This document shows, one piece after another, positions 47,430 through 59,989 of a stretch of 64,000 nucleotides of DNA (positions are counted from its first letter, which is position 1; every line of letters starts with the position of its first letter). The position numbers were made by a program, and so were the translations under genes. Under the pieces are notes generated by a model. It was not told the origin of the DNA. It saw only the letters and a program-made list of their open reading frames with translations, and ran no database searches. The stretch covers positions 51,558-115,557 of the forward strand of contig MNCI01004082.1 in the NCBI GenBank assembly GCA_015680685.1. The letters run 5' to 3'. Source of the stretch: Gnetum montanum. Its lineage: Eukaryota > Streptophyta > Gnetopsida > Gnetales > Gnetaceae.

Positions 47430-50400
47430 TTGATGCTTGAGGTTGGACATTGCAGCACGTTAGGATGATGATGTGCGAGAGGAGCATGCAAGTGGTAGCA
47501 TGTGGCAACAACAAAAGTGAAGCCCATACACGAAAACGTAGAAAGCACGAGATGGAGGCGAGGGAGTGTGAGCCACTGCCGGAGTGTTCTGCACCTTATC
47601 TGTTTTGTTTTTGTTTTAATTTATGGGGTTTCGCTAACAATGTGGAAGAGGATTTCAGGTGCAAAAGGACAGTGACAACCTAAGCAGGGACGATAATGTC
47701 AGTTGGAATACACAACGTAGAACAATGCCTGCAGCTGCAGCAGCAGTGTAAGAGGAGATGAGGCTGCCTTGGCAACTGTATTTGTGAGATGAGATGGAAA
47801 TAGCGCTATAGACTATAGTGCATGGTTGAGGAGTAAGGTGGGGTGGTGGCTCAGTGCCTTGGGAGGCATGCCAGGATGAGGGTTTGGGTGGAGGAAAGGA
47901 ACCACGGATTGCTACAATGGTTGACCGTCATAAGTGATGGATGCAGAGGCAAGGGTTTGCGCTAACGTTGCATGACGTTCTCAGCGTTTGGAAGCGTGGG
48001 TAGCTGTGGGAGATCGCCAGAGCAGTGAGGGTTTTGCAGATATATGCATGCAGGAATAGATCAGTGCTAAGGAGCAAGGAAAATGCATTACAACAAGATC
48101 CATGGCGTGTGGAAGGGCAATGTGGCCCACGTGTTAGCCAACGTAGCTTGAACGACCTCTGTAAGTCAAGGCAGGTTCACACGGAAGTATGGCACAATAT
48201 GATGGTCACTCAAGATACTACTGGGTAACAGCATAAAAACTTCTTTACTATGTATTTAATGAAATGCTGTTAGGATTGCAAGTTTTGCAAAGAATCCAAG
48301 CACAATGTTGAGTATGAAACTCAGAACCTTGCACGTTTCTGCGAGTTTCACAGAAACCCACAAGTGAAGCAGTTTCATAGAGTTCTGGCAAAATAAATGA
48401 GATCAGTGAGAGTTAATCAAGCAAGTACGAATCCATGGAAACACGCATTTTCCTTTCATTTGACCCATCATCGCAATGTTTTAAGGGTTCTGAGTCATCG
48501 CAATGTTTTAAGGGTTCTGAAATCCTTGTTTGGGCATATTTGGGAAAATCCAAAAACAAACGCTCTTTCAGATTGCTCTTGGAATTTCAATTACTATGCA
48601 TGAAATTTGGGGTTTTTCTTTCAATCAACGCTCTTTCAAATTTCGCCTTTCAATCAGCGTGCAAGGTGGAAAGGCTTCTTACACATTTCCGAAGTTTTGC
48701 CAGGGATTTCTTAGCAAGCAGTACTTCCAAATTAAACGTGCACATTAATCCGTTGCAAGATGTTGTGAGGGTTTTATTAGGTAAAAAAATACTATATTAG
48801 TTAGTATCATTTGCTTTCGTAGTCTTGCAAAATCGGATATAATTGTCTGTGACAAAGTTCTGTTTAATGATAGAAATTCTCTGCAACAAAGTGCTATTTA
48901 ACTATGAAAGTTCTGTTTAATGGTAGAAGTTCTCTGTTACAATTTTCTGTAGCAAATAGCAATATACAAACTCTTGTAAAATGGGATCATATTTTTGAGT
49001 TTTGCCAAGAGTGCATCAGGTGAAGTATCACTATCTTATCTAGGTTTGGCCAAAGCCAAAGCTTTTTGTTCTTAGCTTTCTCTCCTCTGATCATGAATTA
49101 CATCATAATTCCAAACCATTACATCATAATTCCAAACCAGCGGTCCACTAATTGTTACAATGTTCATCAATCATTTAGATTTCCATAGCAAATCTTAGAG
49201 TCTTTTAATCTACTTTACTGCTCCAATCGCACAGACCCTGTACCAATAATTATAAGTTCAAGAGCATCAAATTGCCTCCAAATAACAGTGATTTTATCTC
49301 TTTAACTATCTACGACTAATTCTATGATTTGTTATCTTATCTTTTTACAGAAATTTTGCTCCGCTCATGTTCTTTATCCCTATTATGTTCTGTCCCTTTT
49401 GTGTTCTTTATCTTACTTCTTGTTAATTTCAGAAAATTTGAGTTTATCCTCAAAAGATCTAATCACAAGATATGTTTGCATGGAACTAACCCATATCAGT
49501 TTTTTGTTGCTTGTAATATTGTCATAGGATTTCTTATATAAGTAAGCACATTTTAACATCCTAGAAGGCAAATTCAAAGGGCTTGCTTCATATCAGGGTG
49601 AAGCTAATTCTTTCAAAATAGTAAAAAAAAAATTAATGATTCATGTTATTGTTTTTTAATTTTCTTAAGCAATTTTTTAGGTTGTGATAATTTGTTTATT
49701 CACATAAAATTAAAATTTTAACTAATATAACTTTTATTTGTGTTTGTAATTTATTATATCATTATCTTACATTATTACTAATTACATATTTTTTATTTGA
49801 CATATTATAGAGACTTCAAGCATTAAGATGTTATTTGTGAAAAAGAGTAGCAATGGCTCCAAGGCCAAAGGCAACTAAGAGAATATCTACAACTAGCAAT
49901 GTAAGACTAGAAGCTCTCTATGAAGCACATGCACAACCTCTGTATGAAGTACAACCTACCTATGATAAGACTAGAACCTAGTCAGAATTTTTTGAAATGC
50001 CTTTATTTTTTAAAACACTTTTGCTAAGATTTGTTATTGTTAGTGATTCCACTTGTTCATCCATTATCAATTTTGGATCAAGTTTATCAAAACTATTGCA
50101 AGCCACCTAATTTCATATTACTGCAAACTTTAAAATTATATGTTTTTATTTAAATCTCATTGTTTGAGTACATTTTGTTTTATTATGAGCTGAATCTTTA
50201 AATTTATGGTGAAATCTCATGTGTTTTTGGAGACTCTTGTAACTCTTTTCAACATTGATGAGTGGCGAGGTACCCCTACACTCAACGATACGAATACGAG
50301 TGTTACACGCGTGATCTGGTCGAACTCCACAGACTAAGTGCCTACACACCTTATGGAACACTTAAGGTTAATCATTCGTTGTCTTCCTAGGCTTACCTGT

Positions 50401-51260
50401 ATTTGTCACAGTTGTATGGTTAAGTAAGTCTGAGGTATGCGATTTTTATATCTTTTATTTTTTATCACCTATGCTAATGAGNTGCACTTAACTAGGAGTT
50501 AAGGGTTTAGAGAGATTTAATTAACTAATAAAGCATTTAAACAATTAACAATAATTAAAGTCCTATTTAGCTTAGTCCATGCACTGCAAGGTTTATCCAA
50601 AAGTTCATCTTTATTTCCATACACAAACTTGTGCTCAGGTACAATATTTGCTAGAATAAAGATCCGTTCACTTTGGGACTCCTACTGCAGGCACATGGAA
50701 ATTATTCTATCTCTGGAGAGGTAAAATTGCTAGAGTTTTGCTAAGGGTCTAGATCTAGATTAAGAAACAAGGGAGAGCCACCTCTTATTTATAGAACTGG
50801 CGGTGGGCTGCAATATCGCGTACACGATATCGTAATGAAGGACGCAATATCGCGGCCCATGCAATATCGCGTCCCATCAAACATGTCCAGTTAATTTGAA
50901 GTTTTTGCCAAGTGTCTAAGTTTTCTACTAAGTCCAAGTCCATTTTTGGGTAATTGAGTAGGTCATTGAGTCCGAGTCTAATAACTTTGGTATAGACTTT
51001 GAAATAATAAAATAGAGTTTGCAAGTTCAAGTTTCCAACCTCCAAAGTTAAGTATTTTGATTTTTCAATTTCTACTTTCCATAGAAAGAGTTAGAATTTT
51101 TTCCAATGCATACATGTTCCATGCAATGGGCATGTGTATGGGCATGAGCATATGTATACACTCGCAGAAGCAATAAAGACATACTAAGGAAGTTTGTATG
51201 CTCTTCCAAGACATAAGCCCCTACTTGCATGTGTGCTTCTCATCCTTCTCTTTTTTTAAT
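47430..51260. other. Unassigned block of the duplication unit, copy B
   Basis: Colinear with 22,262-25,590. It differs by lacking the 101-base repeat pair. It has a 27-base tandem duplication at about 48,473-48,526 (tcgcaatgttttaagggttc) and an extra ~165 bases at 48,845-49,010 that copy A lacks. The MAPRPK frame starts at 49,855 but has an early stop. No function recognised. The solo LTR 50,256-50,879 lies within. Confidence 0.4.
50256..50879 (-). repeat. Solo LTR (L10), target-site duplication AACAT
   Basis: TGATGAGTGG...CCCATCA is flanked by AACAT at 50,251-50,255 and 50,880-50,884. Copy A at 25,170-25,190 has the uninterrupted site (caacatgtcgag). It is 624 bases, shorter than relatives, with a gap base N at 50,482 where R-U5 sequence is missing. 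The U3 holds four (A/G)ATATCG(C/T) motifs at 50,810-50,872. Confidence 0.9.
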
Positions 51261-51289
51261 AAACTTTGAAATAATTTAATCTTTTATTT

Positions 51290-51690
51290 ATTACTATATC
51301 ATCATCATCATCTTAGCCTTGTCCCAATAAAGTGAGGTTGCCTACATGAGAGCTTTTTTTTTTTTTTTTGCCATTCATCTCTATAAAGAACTAGATATTT
51401 GTTTATTTGTAGTTTTTTCAAATCATCTTTAATATTTTTTTCTATGTCTTCTTTGATCTTCCTTTTAATGGCTTTCCTAAAATAGTGATGTAACAACCAT
51501 TATTTATTCTCTTTGCATATGTCTGTATTATGTAGTTTATCTCTTCTAGTAATGTTCAACATCCATTAAAGCATTGGCATTTCTGGTACACTAATTTGTT
51601 ATTCATGTCTCTTTTTTACTACTCAACATTCAGCACCATATAATATTTTATTATTAAATCTAGATTTTATTAATAAACTATGAGAAGGAC
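51290..51690 (-). pseudogene. RTE-like LINE 3' end, inverted arm, copy B
   Basis: Equivalent to 25,600-26,040, with the ATC-repeat tail at 51,300-51,312 and an internal deletion near 51,505. Confidence 0.75.
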
Positions 51691-51699
51691 TAAATTCTA

Positions 51700-52540
51700 G
51701 CCCTTAAGGTTGTGATTGATATAAGATGATACAAGATGAAATCCCTTGGTATCTGCTATTTGTAGATGATGTTGTGTTGGTAGATATAGCTTAAGAAAAT
51801 TTTGTTGCTAAAATGGAGAAGTGGAGACATACTCTAGAATCAAGAGGTTTAAAAATTAGTAAAAGTAAGATAGAATATATAGAATGCAATTTTAATAATA
51901 GCATAAAAAATGGTGAAATAGAAGCAACAATTCAAGGAAAAAAAGTCCCTCACTACAAACAATTTCATTGCCTAAAATCAATCCTCTAATCAAATAGTAA
52001 AATTGATAAAGATATCAAAAATAGAATTGAGGCAAGATGGTCAAAATGGAGATTAGCTAGTGGTGTTCTATGTAACAAAAGAATACTAATAAAATTAAAG
52101 AAGAAATTTTATAATATCTTGTATGCCATTGAATGTCAGGCAGTACGAAAGAGGCATGACTAACAAATTAATGTGCTATAAATGTGAATGCTTTGATTAA
52201 TGGTGAATGTTACTTGAAGAGATAAACTACATAATACAAACATTAGAAAAAGACTTGGAGTAGCTTCTATTATAGATAAGCTACAAGTATGGTGGCTTAA
52301 ATGACTTGGACATGTGCAAAAAAGATCAAACAATGAGCCTATAAACAAATGTTGCTACTATTCCAAAAAAATCACTGAATGGAAGATCAAAGAAGACATG
52401 GAAAAAAATAATCAAAGATTATTTAAAGAAACTACAAAAAAAAAAAAACAAAGATCTAGCTATTCATAGAGGCAAATGGTGAAAAATATCTCATGTAGCT
52501 AACCCCATTTTGTTGGGACAAGTCTAGGATGATGATGAGA
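51700..52540 (+). pseudogene. RTE-like LINE RT C-terminal half, copy B, uninterrupted
   Basis: IQDEIPWYLLFVDDVVLVD carries FVDD at 51,759-51,770. KWRHTLESRGLKISKSKIEY, KVPHYKQFHCL and LGVASIIDKLQVWWLKWLGH follow, the last being the typical RTE/related C-terminal LRWFGHV block. KKITEWKIKEDMEKNNQRLF is the end region, before ttgggacaagtctaggatga at about 52,515. Stops interrupt it. This is the reference for the E1 empty site: 52,353 reads gttgctactattcc. Confidence 0.8.
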
Positions 52541-52544
52541 GGGT

Positions 52545-54280
52545 TGTGGTTGATGCAAGAGGTACATGTTAATTGTTAATTAATGTGAAAACCAAGAATT
52601 GTTAATTGTCAATTAATGTGAAGAAAACTCTTCCTTTATTTTTACCAATCGAAGTTATGTCTTTCATAACTTTTATCTTTGTAATCTCTTCTTAAGATAT
52701 AACTAGCAGTTTCTAAAATCATCTAAAGATTGTAATAGAAAAAAATTATTGTTTTATCCTATAAATTAAGGGTGGAAAGATGTGTTAAGTATAACAACAA
52801 GAACAAAGTGTGAGAGGAAGGACTTAAGGGTGTGGATACAGCAACAAATTATGAGAGCTATCAATGATGGCTTGTGTCCTTTAGTTATTTTCTCTAAATA
52901 ACAAAATAGCTCTACACTAGCTCCCATGATTTTTTTTCCCACTTTGGGAATTTTCACATAAATTTCTGGGTGCATTTTTCTTGTTTTCGTTGTTGTTTCT
53001 ATTTTTAGATTTGATTAATTTCGTAATAGTACACAAGGTAAGATAGAAAAGAGAGTGGTCACTAGGAGTGTACAAGACTATTGAGAAGGAAGGCTAGTGT
53101 GGACATGTGTATCATTTTTTATATTTACTATTTTATTATATTTTAGTTTTTAATTAGTTCATAAAATAAAAAATGTCACTAATAATGGCATCAAAGTCTC
53201 CTGCATATGTTGGATGATAGGGATTTTAGTTAAGTTCAAGATGCATGTTTGCAACATCATAGAAATAAGTTTATTTACCAAGTTGAGGTTAGAAGAAACT
53301 TGGTATCTTGGGAGAAGGGAAGAAATTATGTTCAAAAAATTATTTAGGAATGTTTATTAAGAAATTCAATGTCATAACTAGGCTCTAGGATACATTGTTA
53401 GGTTCTTGTTTTATGTGTTTAATAGTTCGAGTTTCAGGTAGGTGATGTAATGACATAGGCAAATGATGTGATGAAATTACACTAGCATTAGCATCATCAA
53501 GTGTCACATTACTTGTCTTGACTTAGTCATTTTTGAGCCTTGAAACCAAAATGAATTAGCTGATTGTGCAATTCACATTTTTCAAGGAAGATGGTGTCAT
53601 ATATGCTTGATTGAAGAACTATACCTTATCAATGATGTTAGATCTTAGGCTAATGTAGTTTCAAATTTGATACAACATTATATTTTTTTTGGTTAGTTAG
53701 CTTTATGTGTTATACATATATAATATCCTAGGTAGATAGGATGCTCATTGATGTTTTATTATTTATGTTGATTCAATGTTCCTCATTTGTATGTTATGTT
53801 TCATACCTCACCTTATAAATGTTAACTTTTGATTCTTGGTTTGATGTGTAAGGGCAACATGAGGCCAAGCTAGTAGTTATTAATCTAATGTTTTTCCTAA
53901 TTTTTTATACAAATACAGTGGTTATGAGAAAGCTAGGAAGCATCAAGGTAGTACCTTTTGTAAATAACAACTAACTTCATCCTACATAGATATGGGTAAG
54001 ACTTGGGGTGATGAGATTCCTAGATTTTTATGTAGGAAATTTTCCATGTCTTCATATGAACCTTGCTTTCATTGAGAATATTATTACATGCTTTAGAGGT
54101 ATCAACTTGGGGATTAGTCCATATCTACTAGGCTATGTGATCCAAAAGCTCTTAGATGTTGATATCTGATATCATGAATGAATGTAGGCATTCCAACGTT
54201 AATTGTTATTCTAGATAGTAATAAAAGAATATTACTTTAAGTGATATGTGTTGTTATGTTGAACACCCCTAATGGAAAAT
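52545..54280. other. Putative old copia-type LTR and unassigned DNA, copy B
   Basis: Paralogue of 33,127-34,890. It has a TATA-like cctataaattaagg near 52,760 and tggcatcaaagtc near 53,185. No protein family recognised. Confidence 0.35.
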
Positions 54281-55142
54281 TGATGAGATGTGATTTGATG
54301 GGCCCTAAAGTGAAATACGCGACGTCGAAGTCCTGACATCATGTACCCGACGTTAGGGCTAATAAGCAACATTGGATACCCGACATCGCCTCATTTGGAC
54401 CTCACCTATAAATACTGCACTTGGGCTTCCAGATGAAACATTTTTTAGCATAGCTTAGAAATGGTTAGTTCTCAATTTCTTTTCTTTTAAGTTTGTTATT
54501 CCCAGTGCATGCCCACAATGTGATGTTTGTAACGATATGACATCTTTGTTTGAGTATGATGTACTTGGATACGTTACATGACTAGCAATAAAGATTAACA
54601 TTACTTCCATCATTACAACATCCACTTAGATTAATATTATTTCTTTAATGCTTTCTTTAGTTAAACATTTCTATTATTATTATTTACTATTCTTGTTGTT
54701 AAGCAAAATGTGTACATCTTAATCACAAGCGTTTAAGTGTAAATACTTGGTTGCCCAGAGGTGTATCCTTTGGCACAACCAGTGATATACACTTGGTAAA
54801 CCAATAAGTAGCCCCACAAAATCTAAGACATGTATGGATGGTCAAGAGTGGATATCATCACCTCAGGCTAATTTAGATTTTATTTCCATTATTTATTAGT
54901 TAATCAATTTATCTCTTTCTGTCATCAGGAATGGCATAGAAATTAGACCACATCATAGACCCCACTTTGGACTAAACCATACGTGATAAAGATACCACTA
55001 GTCTAAGTGGAAAGACAGCAACTACAATCAAAGCATAACGATCTAGATGCCACAACTAGTCCCATCCACAGAATTCAACCAGATCATGCGCGAACACTTT
55101 TGACTCATATGGTTGAACGTAGGGGTACCTCGCCGCTCATCA
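54281..55142 (+). repeat. Solo LTR (L11), U3 of GACGTC type
   Basis: It is 862 bases, TGATGAGATG...CGCTCATCA, with flanks AAAAT (54,276-54,280) and ACAAT (55,143-55,147). The empty site in copy A reads ATAAT (34,884 region), so the two flanks are a decayed 5-base target duplication. TATA-like cctataaatac lies near 54,408. The U3 has cgacgtcg, cgacgtta and cgacatcg in place of the GATATC motifs. Confidence 0.88.
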
Positions 55143-55400
55143 ACAATGTATTGTTCTTAATCAAGATGGGGTGACATGGAAGATCCAATAAAAGAAGCTA
55201 GATTGACTATGGAGAAACTATTTCTACAAATGGTTCAGTGTTGATAGTACATAGTTGTTGAGCCCACAATGTAAAGAAAGTCTCTTTAGCTTGGTAGATA
55301 CCCAAATCACGGTCTCTAGGTGAGTTGATATTTTCTATGTTATGCTATGTTTTTCTAAGCTTTAGATATTGATCAATGAATTTTTTATACATTGATGCTA

Positions 55401-58400
55401 TGTATTTCTTGTTATCTTTAGGTTTGAAGACCTCAATAAGAAGGCTTCTTATTTGGAAAGGCTTGAGAGGATGCTTTGGGAAATCGCACCTACAAATAAT
55501 TGGTGCTTGTTAGTTTTTGAATAGTTTCCTAATTAGATACTATACTTAAAAAGGTCAATTTAGTTCATGTTTTACATAACAAAAAGGATCTAGGCCTAGA
55601 GGTTAAGTGGCCTAAGGGGTCAAGGATCTACTTGAACCTAAAATATATTCTCTCAAAAATGTAAACTTATATTTTTATTATATTATTATTTCATGTCTAT
55701 ATGATTTTCTTATGTTGTTAGTACTATTGATGTTGATGTCTATATTTATGTAGCTAAGAATAAAACCTTGAAGATGATGCATATTAAGCTAGGAAATGTA
55801 AAAGAGAGATCATTGCAAGCCAACATTCATAATACTCCATTAAGCCACCAATGGTTGATGCATGGGGAGGAAAGAAAATACCTTCACATATTTGAGCAGG
55901 TAGGGTTGATATCCCTCTTCACTCTAGGATCATCTAGCATTTATCCTATAGATGTCATTGCTATGATGAAATGCTATTTGAGCTAGTAATCATTATTTTT
56001 GTTCTAGGTGCACAACAAAGAGGTGATCTTGCAATGGAATAGGGACTTCATGAGAAATTGGTTTAGGTTCCTCAATAAATGTGTCATTGTTAAGGACAAT
56101 AGTAAGTTATTCAAGATGGATAGCCATATGATCAAGGATTAGGTATAGTATATAGGTAATGATTAGAGTATCCAATACTATGCAAGTGCAACATTTTCTA
56201 GCTTCATCTAATACAAGGTTTCCATGCTCCCAAGGCTAGAAAATCATGGTGATGCTAAAGTTGACTCTGGTGTCACCATCAACATCACTAGAAAAGACAT
56301 CATCAAAATCACTATTTCCAACATTATTTCAAGCACTAGAAAGCTTCCAACATTTATCCTTGATCATACCCATAATGGTAGGCATCAATTCTAGCATTGA
56401 TCGTGGCTTTAGGGGTTCAAAATGAGGGTAGAAAATTCCACTAATGCTATAGTGACGTTGAATTCAATGTCAAGGTTAGTACTCAACATCACTAATAAGA
56501 AGACTTTCAATATTTTACTCCTTGACATCATCTTGGGTCCCAACAACCTTCCAATGCTTAACCTTAATCATCCCCATAATGGTAGGCATCAATCCCAACA
56601 TTAACATTAGCATTAGTTCCCATCATCACTAACAAAAAGGCACTCAAAAGCACCATATCTAGCAACATTTTGGGCTTTGACAAACTTTTGGTAGTTGATT
56701 ATAACCATGACCTAGATAACAAGCATTAATTTTTGCACTTTCGGTAGCTTTTAGAGGCTCAAAACAAGGTGTTTTACCTAGGTGAGACTGGTGTCAATAT
56801 CATCGTCACTTGCCAATGTTATCTATACTTCATTGCCTAAAAACTCATCTCCACATCTCATTTCAAGCCTCATTGAGCCTTTAATAATTAGTCCACATTA
56901 TCCATGGGACCATGAATATCTTTTGATACTTTCGAAGGTCTTAGAAGACTTGAATCAAGCATGTTTTTCTTGGGTGATGCTTACCCTAACATCAGTATCA
57001 CTTGCTAGTCTCATCTATAGCACATGCATATGTAAACATGCACATGCTAGCATTAGTATCATGTGTCACCTTCAACATATGCACACACTAACTCTTACAT
57101 CACGTTAATTACAACACATGATCTTATCTTTCCAAAACTAATGTCTGAGTTACCATTTCCAAATCTTGTAAATTTTGGACAACCATAGGCCTATAAAGAC
57201 TAAGATCAAATACTCAATACTGGCTGATTTCTTGAGATATAAGATCATTTTTTTAAGTATTGAGAGATCCAAAGCATCAACATCTACATCACCTACATTG
57301 CTTGTATGCTTCATGGTTATTCTAGCATCATCTATAGTTTGTAAGCTTAGTCATAGCACCTATGTCATTGACAGCACATGTTAGCAAACTGATGTTGTAG
57401 TTAGTGTCACAAAGACCAACATTTGTGTTACTACTTCAGCATCACTACATCACCTACCGATGTCACCTTCAGGATAACAGTTGAAAATGATCTTATTTTG
57501 ACTTCAAATCAACTCTGAATAATGCTAACTTTCTATTCATCTCTGAACTTGTAAGAGGTCAAAATTCATCATTCAAACCTTCTTTTTCTCATAAACTAAG
57601 TTCTAATTGTTAATTCAAATTTCCCTACATGTAATCCATACATTGTGGTTGTTGGCCCTTCCTATGAGGCAAACTTTATTGCTATATTAAATAAATCAAT
57701 TTTGTTTATTGGGAAAGGAAAACTAAATCCTTTCCCACAAATCACCTTCTTATTTATTATTTGTTCTATACTTTGTTAATTATCTTACTTACATTTATAT
57801 TACTTAGACCTTATTCAAATTATTAGTGTTTCATCGAATTCATTGGTAAGCTTATCATGATTTATCTATACCCCTATCGATTATAATCATGGTTGATAGG
57901 TTAAGTCTATATTAATTGGAGGTTCGTGTACCTTTATTTCATAATCATTAATCTATCAAGGATTATATCATTCCAAATACCATTTATGGCCACAAATCAT
58001 ACACTTAAATGTATGGTTCATAGAGGTGTCCTTGCAAATTTGTAAAAAAGAAAAACATTTTTGCATAAACATTTTTAGCACTAGAAGAAGAGCCTCTTAA
58101 CTTTCTAGTGTGTTACATCCACCCCTAAAGTTAATAGGTCCTTACCAACTCCTCTTTTTATTAAACCTCTTTCTATCTTATTTCGATCTACTACATTAGT
58201 GTTACTACAAGTTTAAGACTAGGGTAACATGTTATCCTTTACTTTTTAATTATCATCTTCTTCATATCTCCACTAAATTCTACATTTTTATCATTGCAAT
58301 CTCTATACTCTTTACATCCTTTACATAGATCTTATTTCTCTTGCATTTTTTCTTTACATTTTGTTCACTATAAAAAATATAAAAATATAAATTTTCTATT

Positions 58401-58965
58401 TTTACATTTTTTTCATTTTTGTACATTTATCTTTTTCTAACTTCAATATTATTTATACTTTAGCTATTTTTTTTTTTTGGCATCATGTCATCCTTCTTTA
58501 TTATATCACATATTTTTTGAGTATATCCAAGAGTATAATCTGTTTAGCATTATATCATCAATAAATCTCAATTTTGATATCTTCATTTGAAAACTCTTGC
58601 AAGGAAGGATGACATATTCATCTGAAATGATAGAATGTGTTTACATGATCTCTTGTGCTATGAGGAAAATGGGTGTTTTCCTTTCTCTTGATGTTTTTAA
58701 GTAAATAGTCAAGTTTGAAGCTACACATAATCCTTCCTCATTTTTTCCTAATTATCATAATCCTATTGCCTAATTATCATAATCCTATCTCCCTCTTTGA
58801 ATAAGATAGTAGATGGCTCATCAAGCATTTAAGATTTATAATCAATCCCAACAACCAACTATTGCATCCAACATGTTTGCATCATTATCCCCCATATCTA
58901 ATCCATCTCATCAAATCTATCAACTAGCTAATCCTAATTCTGATTTCCAAGATGCAATTTATAAT
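55401..58965. other. Unassigned DNA right of the duplication
   Basis: No LTR, LINE or host protein is recognised. Frames such as 55,768-55,986 and 56,782-57,108 resemble nothing known to me. Two related stretches near 56,300-56,410 and 56,480-56,620 (each with cataatggtaggcatcaat) form an imperfect repeat rich in atcact/catcac. The part from 58,030 to 58,560 is A/T-rich low-complexity sequence. Confidence 0.4.
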
Positions 58966-59905
58966 TGATGAGTGACAAGTACCCCCTTTGCCTAATCATA
59001 CAAATTACAAGCATTCATGCACAATCTAGTTGACTATGGATAGTACTAGTTGTGGCATCTAGATTGTTAAGCATTGATCGTAGGACACTATCTTCCCACT
59101 TGGACTAGTGGTAGCTTTATCACATATGGTTTAGTCCAAAGTGAGGCATATGATAATTAATGTTGTTTGGCTTTGAATACTCCTAGTTTAAAACATGATG
59201 GAAGTTGAGAATAGAAATCTAAATCTAAGTAATGATGATAATGTAAATCTACTCTAGCCTAGAGTGATGAGCATCCAATCCTAACTTACCGTACATGCCT
59301 TAAGTTCATGTAACCATTATTGGGTTACTAAACGTTATGCTACTAGGTGAACCAAGTTATAACACTACTAGGATTACCAAATGATTACACTTAAATGCTT
59401 AAAACCAATCGTACTCATTTGGCTTTATTAATGAACAAGAAAGTAAAGTACTTGAAAATGTAAATGATTAAACTAAGGAAACAATAAAAACTATGCTAAG
59501 AAAAATAGTAAAACTAAGTGGATGCTGCAATGTTGAAAAGCAATCTCGATCTTTATTTTCAAACATGAACTATGCACAAGTACACTTTACATGAATAAAA
59601 ATTCCATACAATTACTCAACACCACACTATAGGCATTCACTCTCTATTCCTAAGTTACGAAAATAAACTGACAGAGTTCTATTACTAAATGACCAAAAGG
59701 TGTCTAACACATGGTGGAAGTCTTGTATTTATAGGCACTTATTATAATTGCGACATTGCATTTACAACATTGCAACATAGATGCAACATCATATCTATGA
59801 CATCATAGATGCAACATAGCAGCCAACTAAGATGCATCGACAAGGAAGCTATAAAGCAGATGCAATGTAGCATCTATGATATCTCAACCAATTGATGATT
59901 CATCA
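58966..59905 (-). repeat. 3' LTR (L12) of a truncated Ty3 element
   Basis: TGATGAGTGA...GATTCATCA, 940 bases. Sequence to the right (59,906-59,950), read on the minus strand as ttaactcaaggatgag...catggtgata, corresponds to the purine tract region before 3' LTRs. The internal region is therefore cut off within about 100 bases. The U3 has iterated agatgcaacat(c/a) units at 59,770-59,880. TATA-like gtatttatagg is near 59,730. Confidence 0.8.
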
Positions 59906-59989
59906 TATCACCATGACTAACTAAAAACTCATCCTTGAGTTAATAAAATAGGACCAAGCTTTTGAAACACCATAAAATTTTAGGTCTGA

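Larger units (their letters stand above)
35140..55400. repeat. Tandem segmental duplication, copy B
   Basis: The junction at 35,140-35,145 (tgtatt) switches from sequence equal to the end of the unit (55,400) to sequence equal to its start (7,232). All three points share TGTATT, so the join used six bases of microhomology. Post-duplication insertions in B are E2, the solo LTR 50,256-50,879 and the solo LTR 54,281-55,142. Confidence 0.93.

Noticed and set aside
35140-55400. Copy B as the second haplotype placed in tandem by the assembler
   Set aside because: Not excluded, but the divergence seen by eye, the clean TGTATT junction and the private insertions on both sides fit a true duplication better. 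Long reads would settle it.
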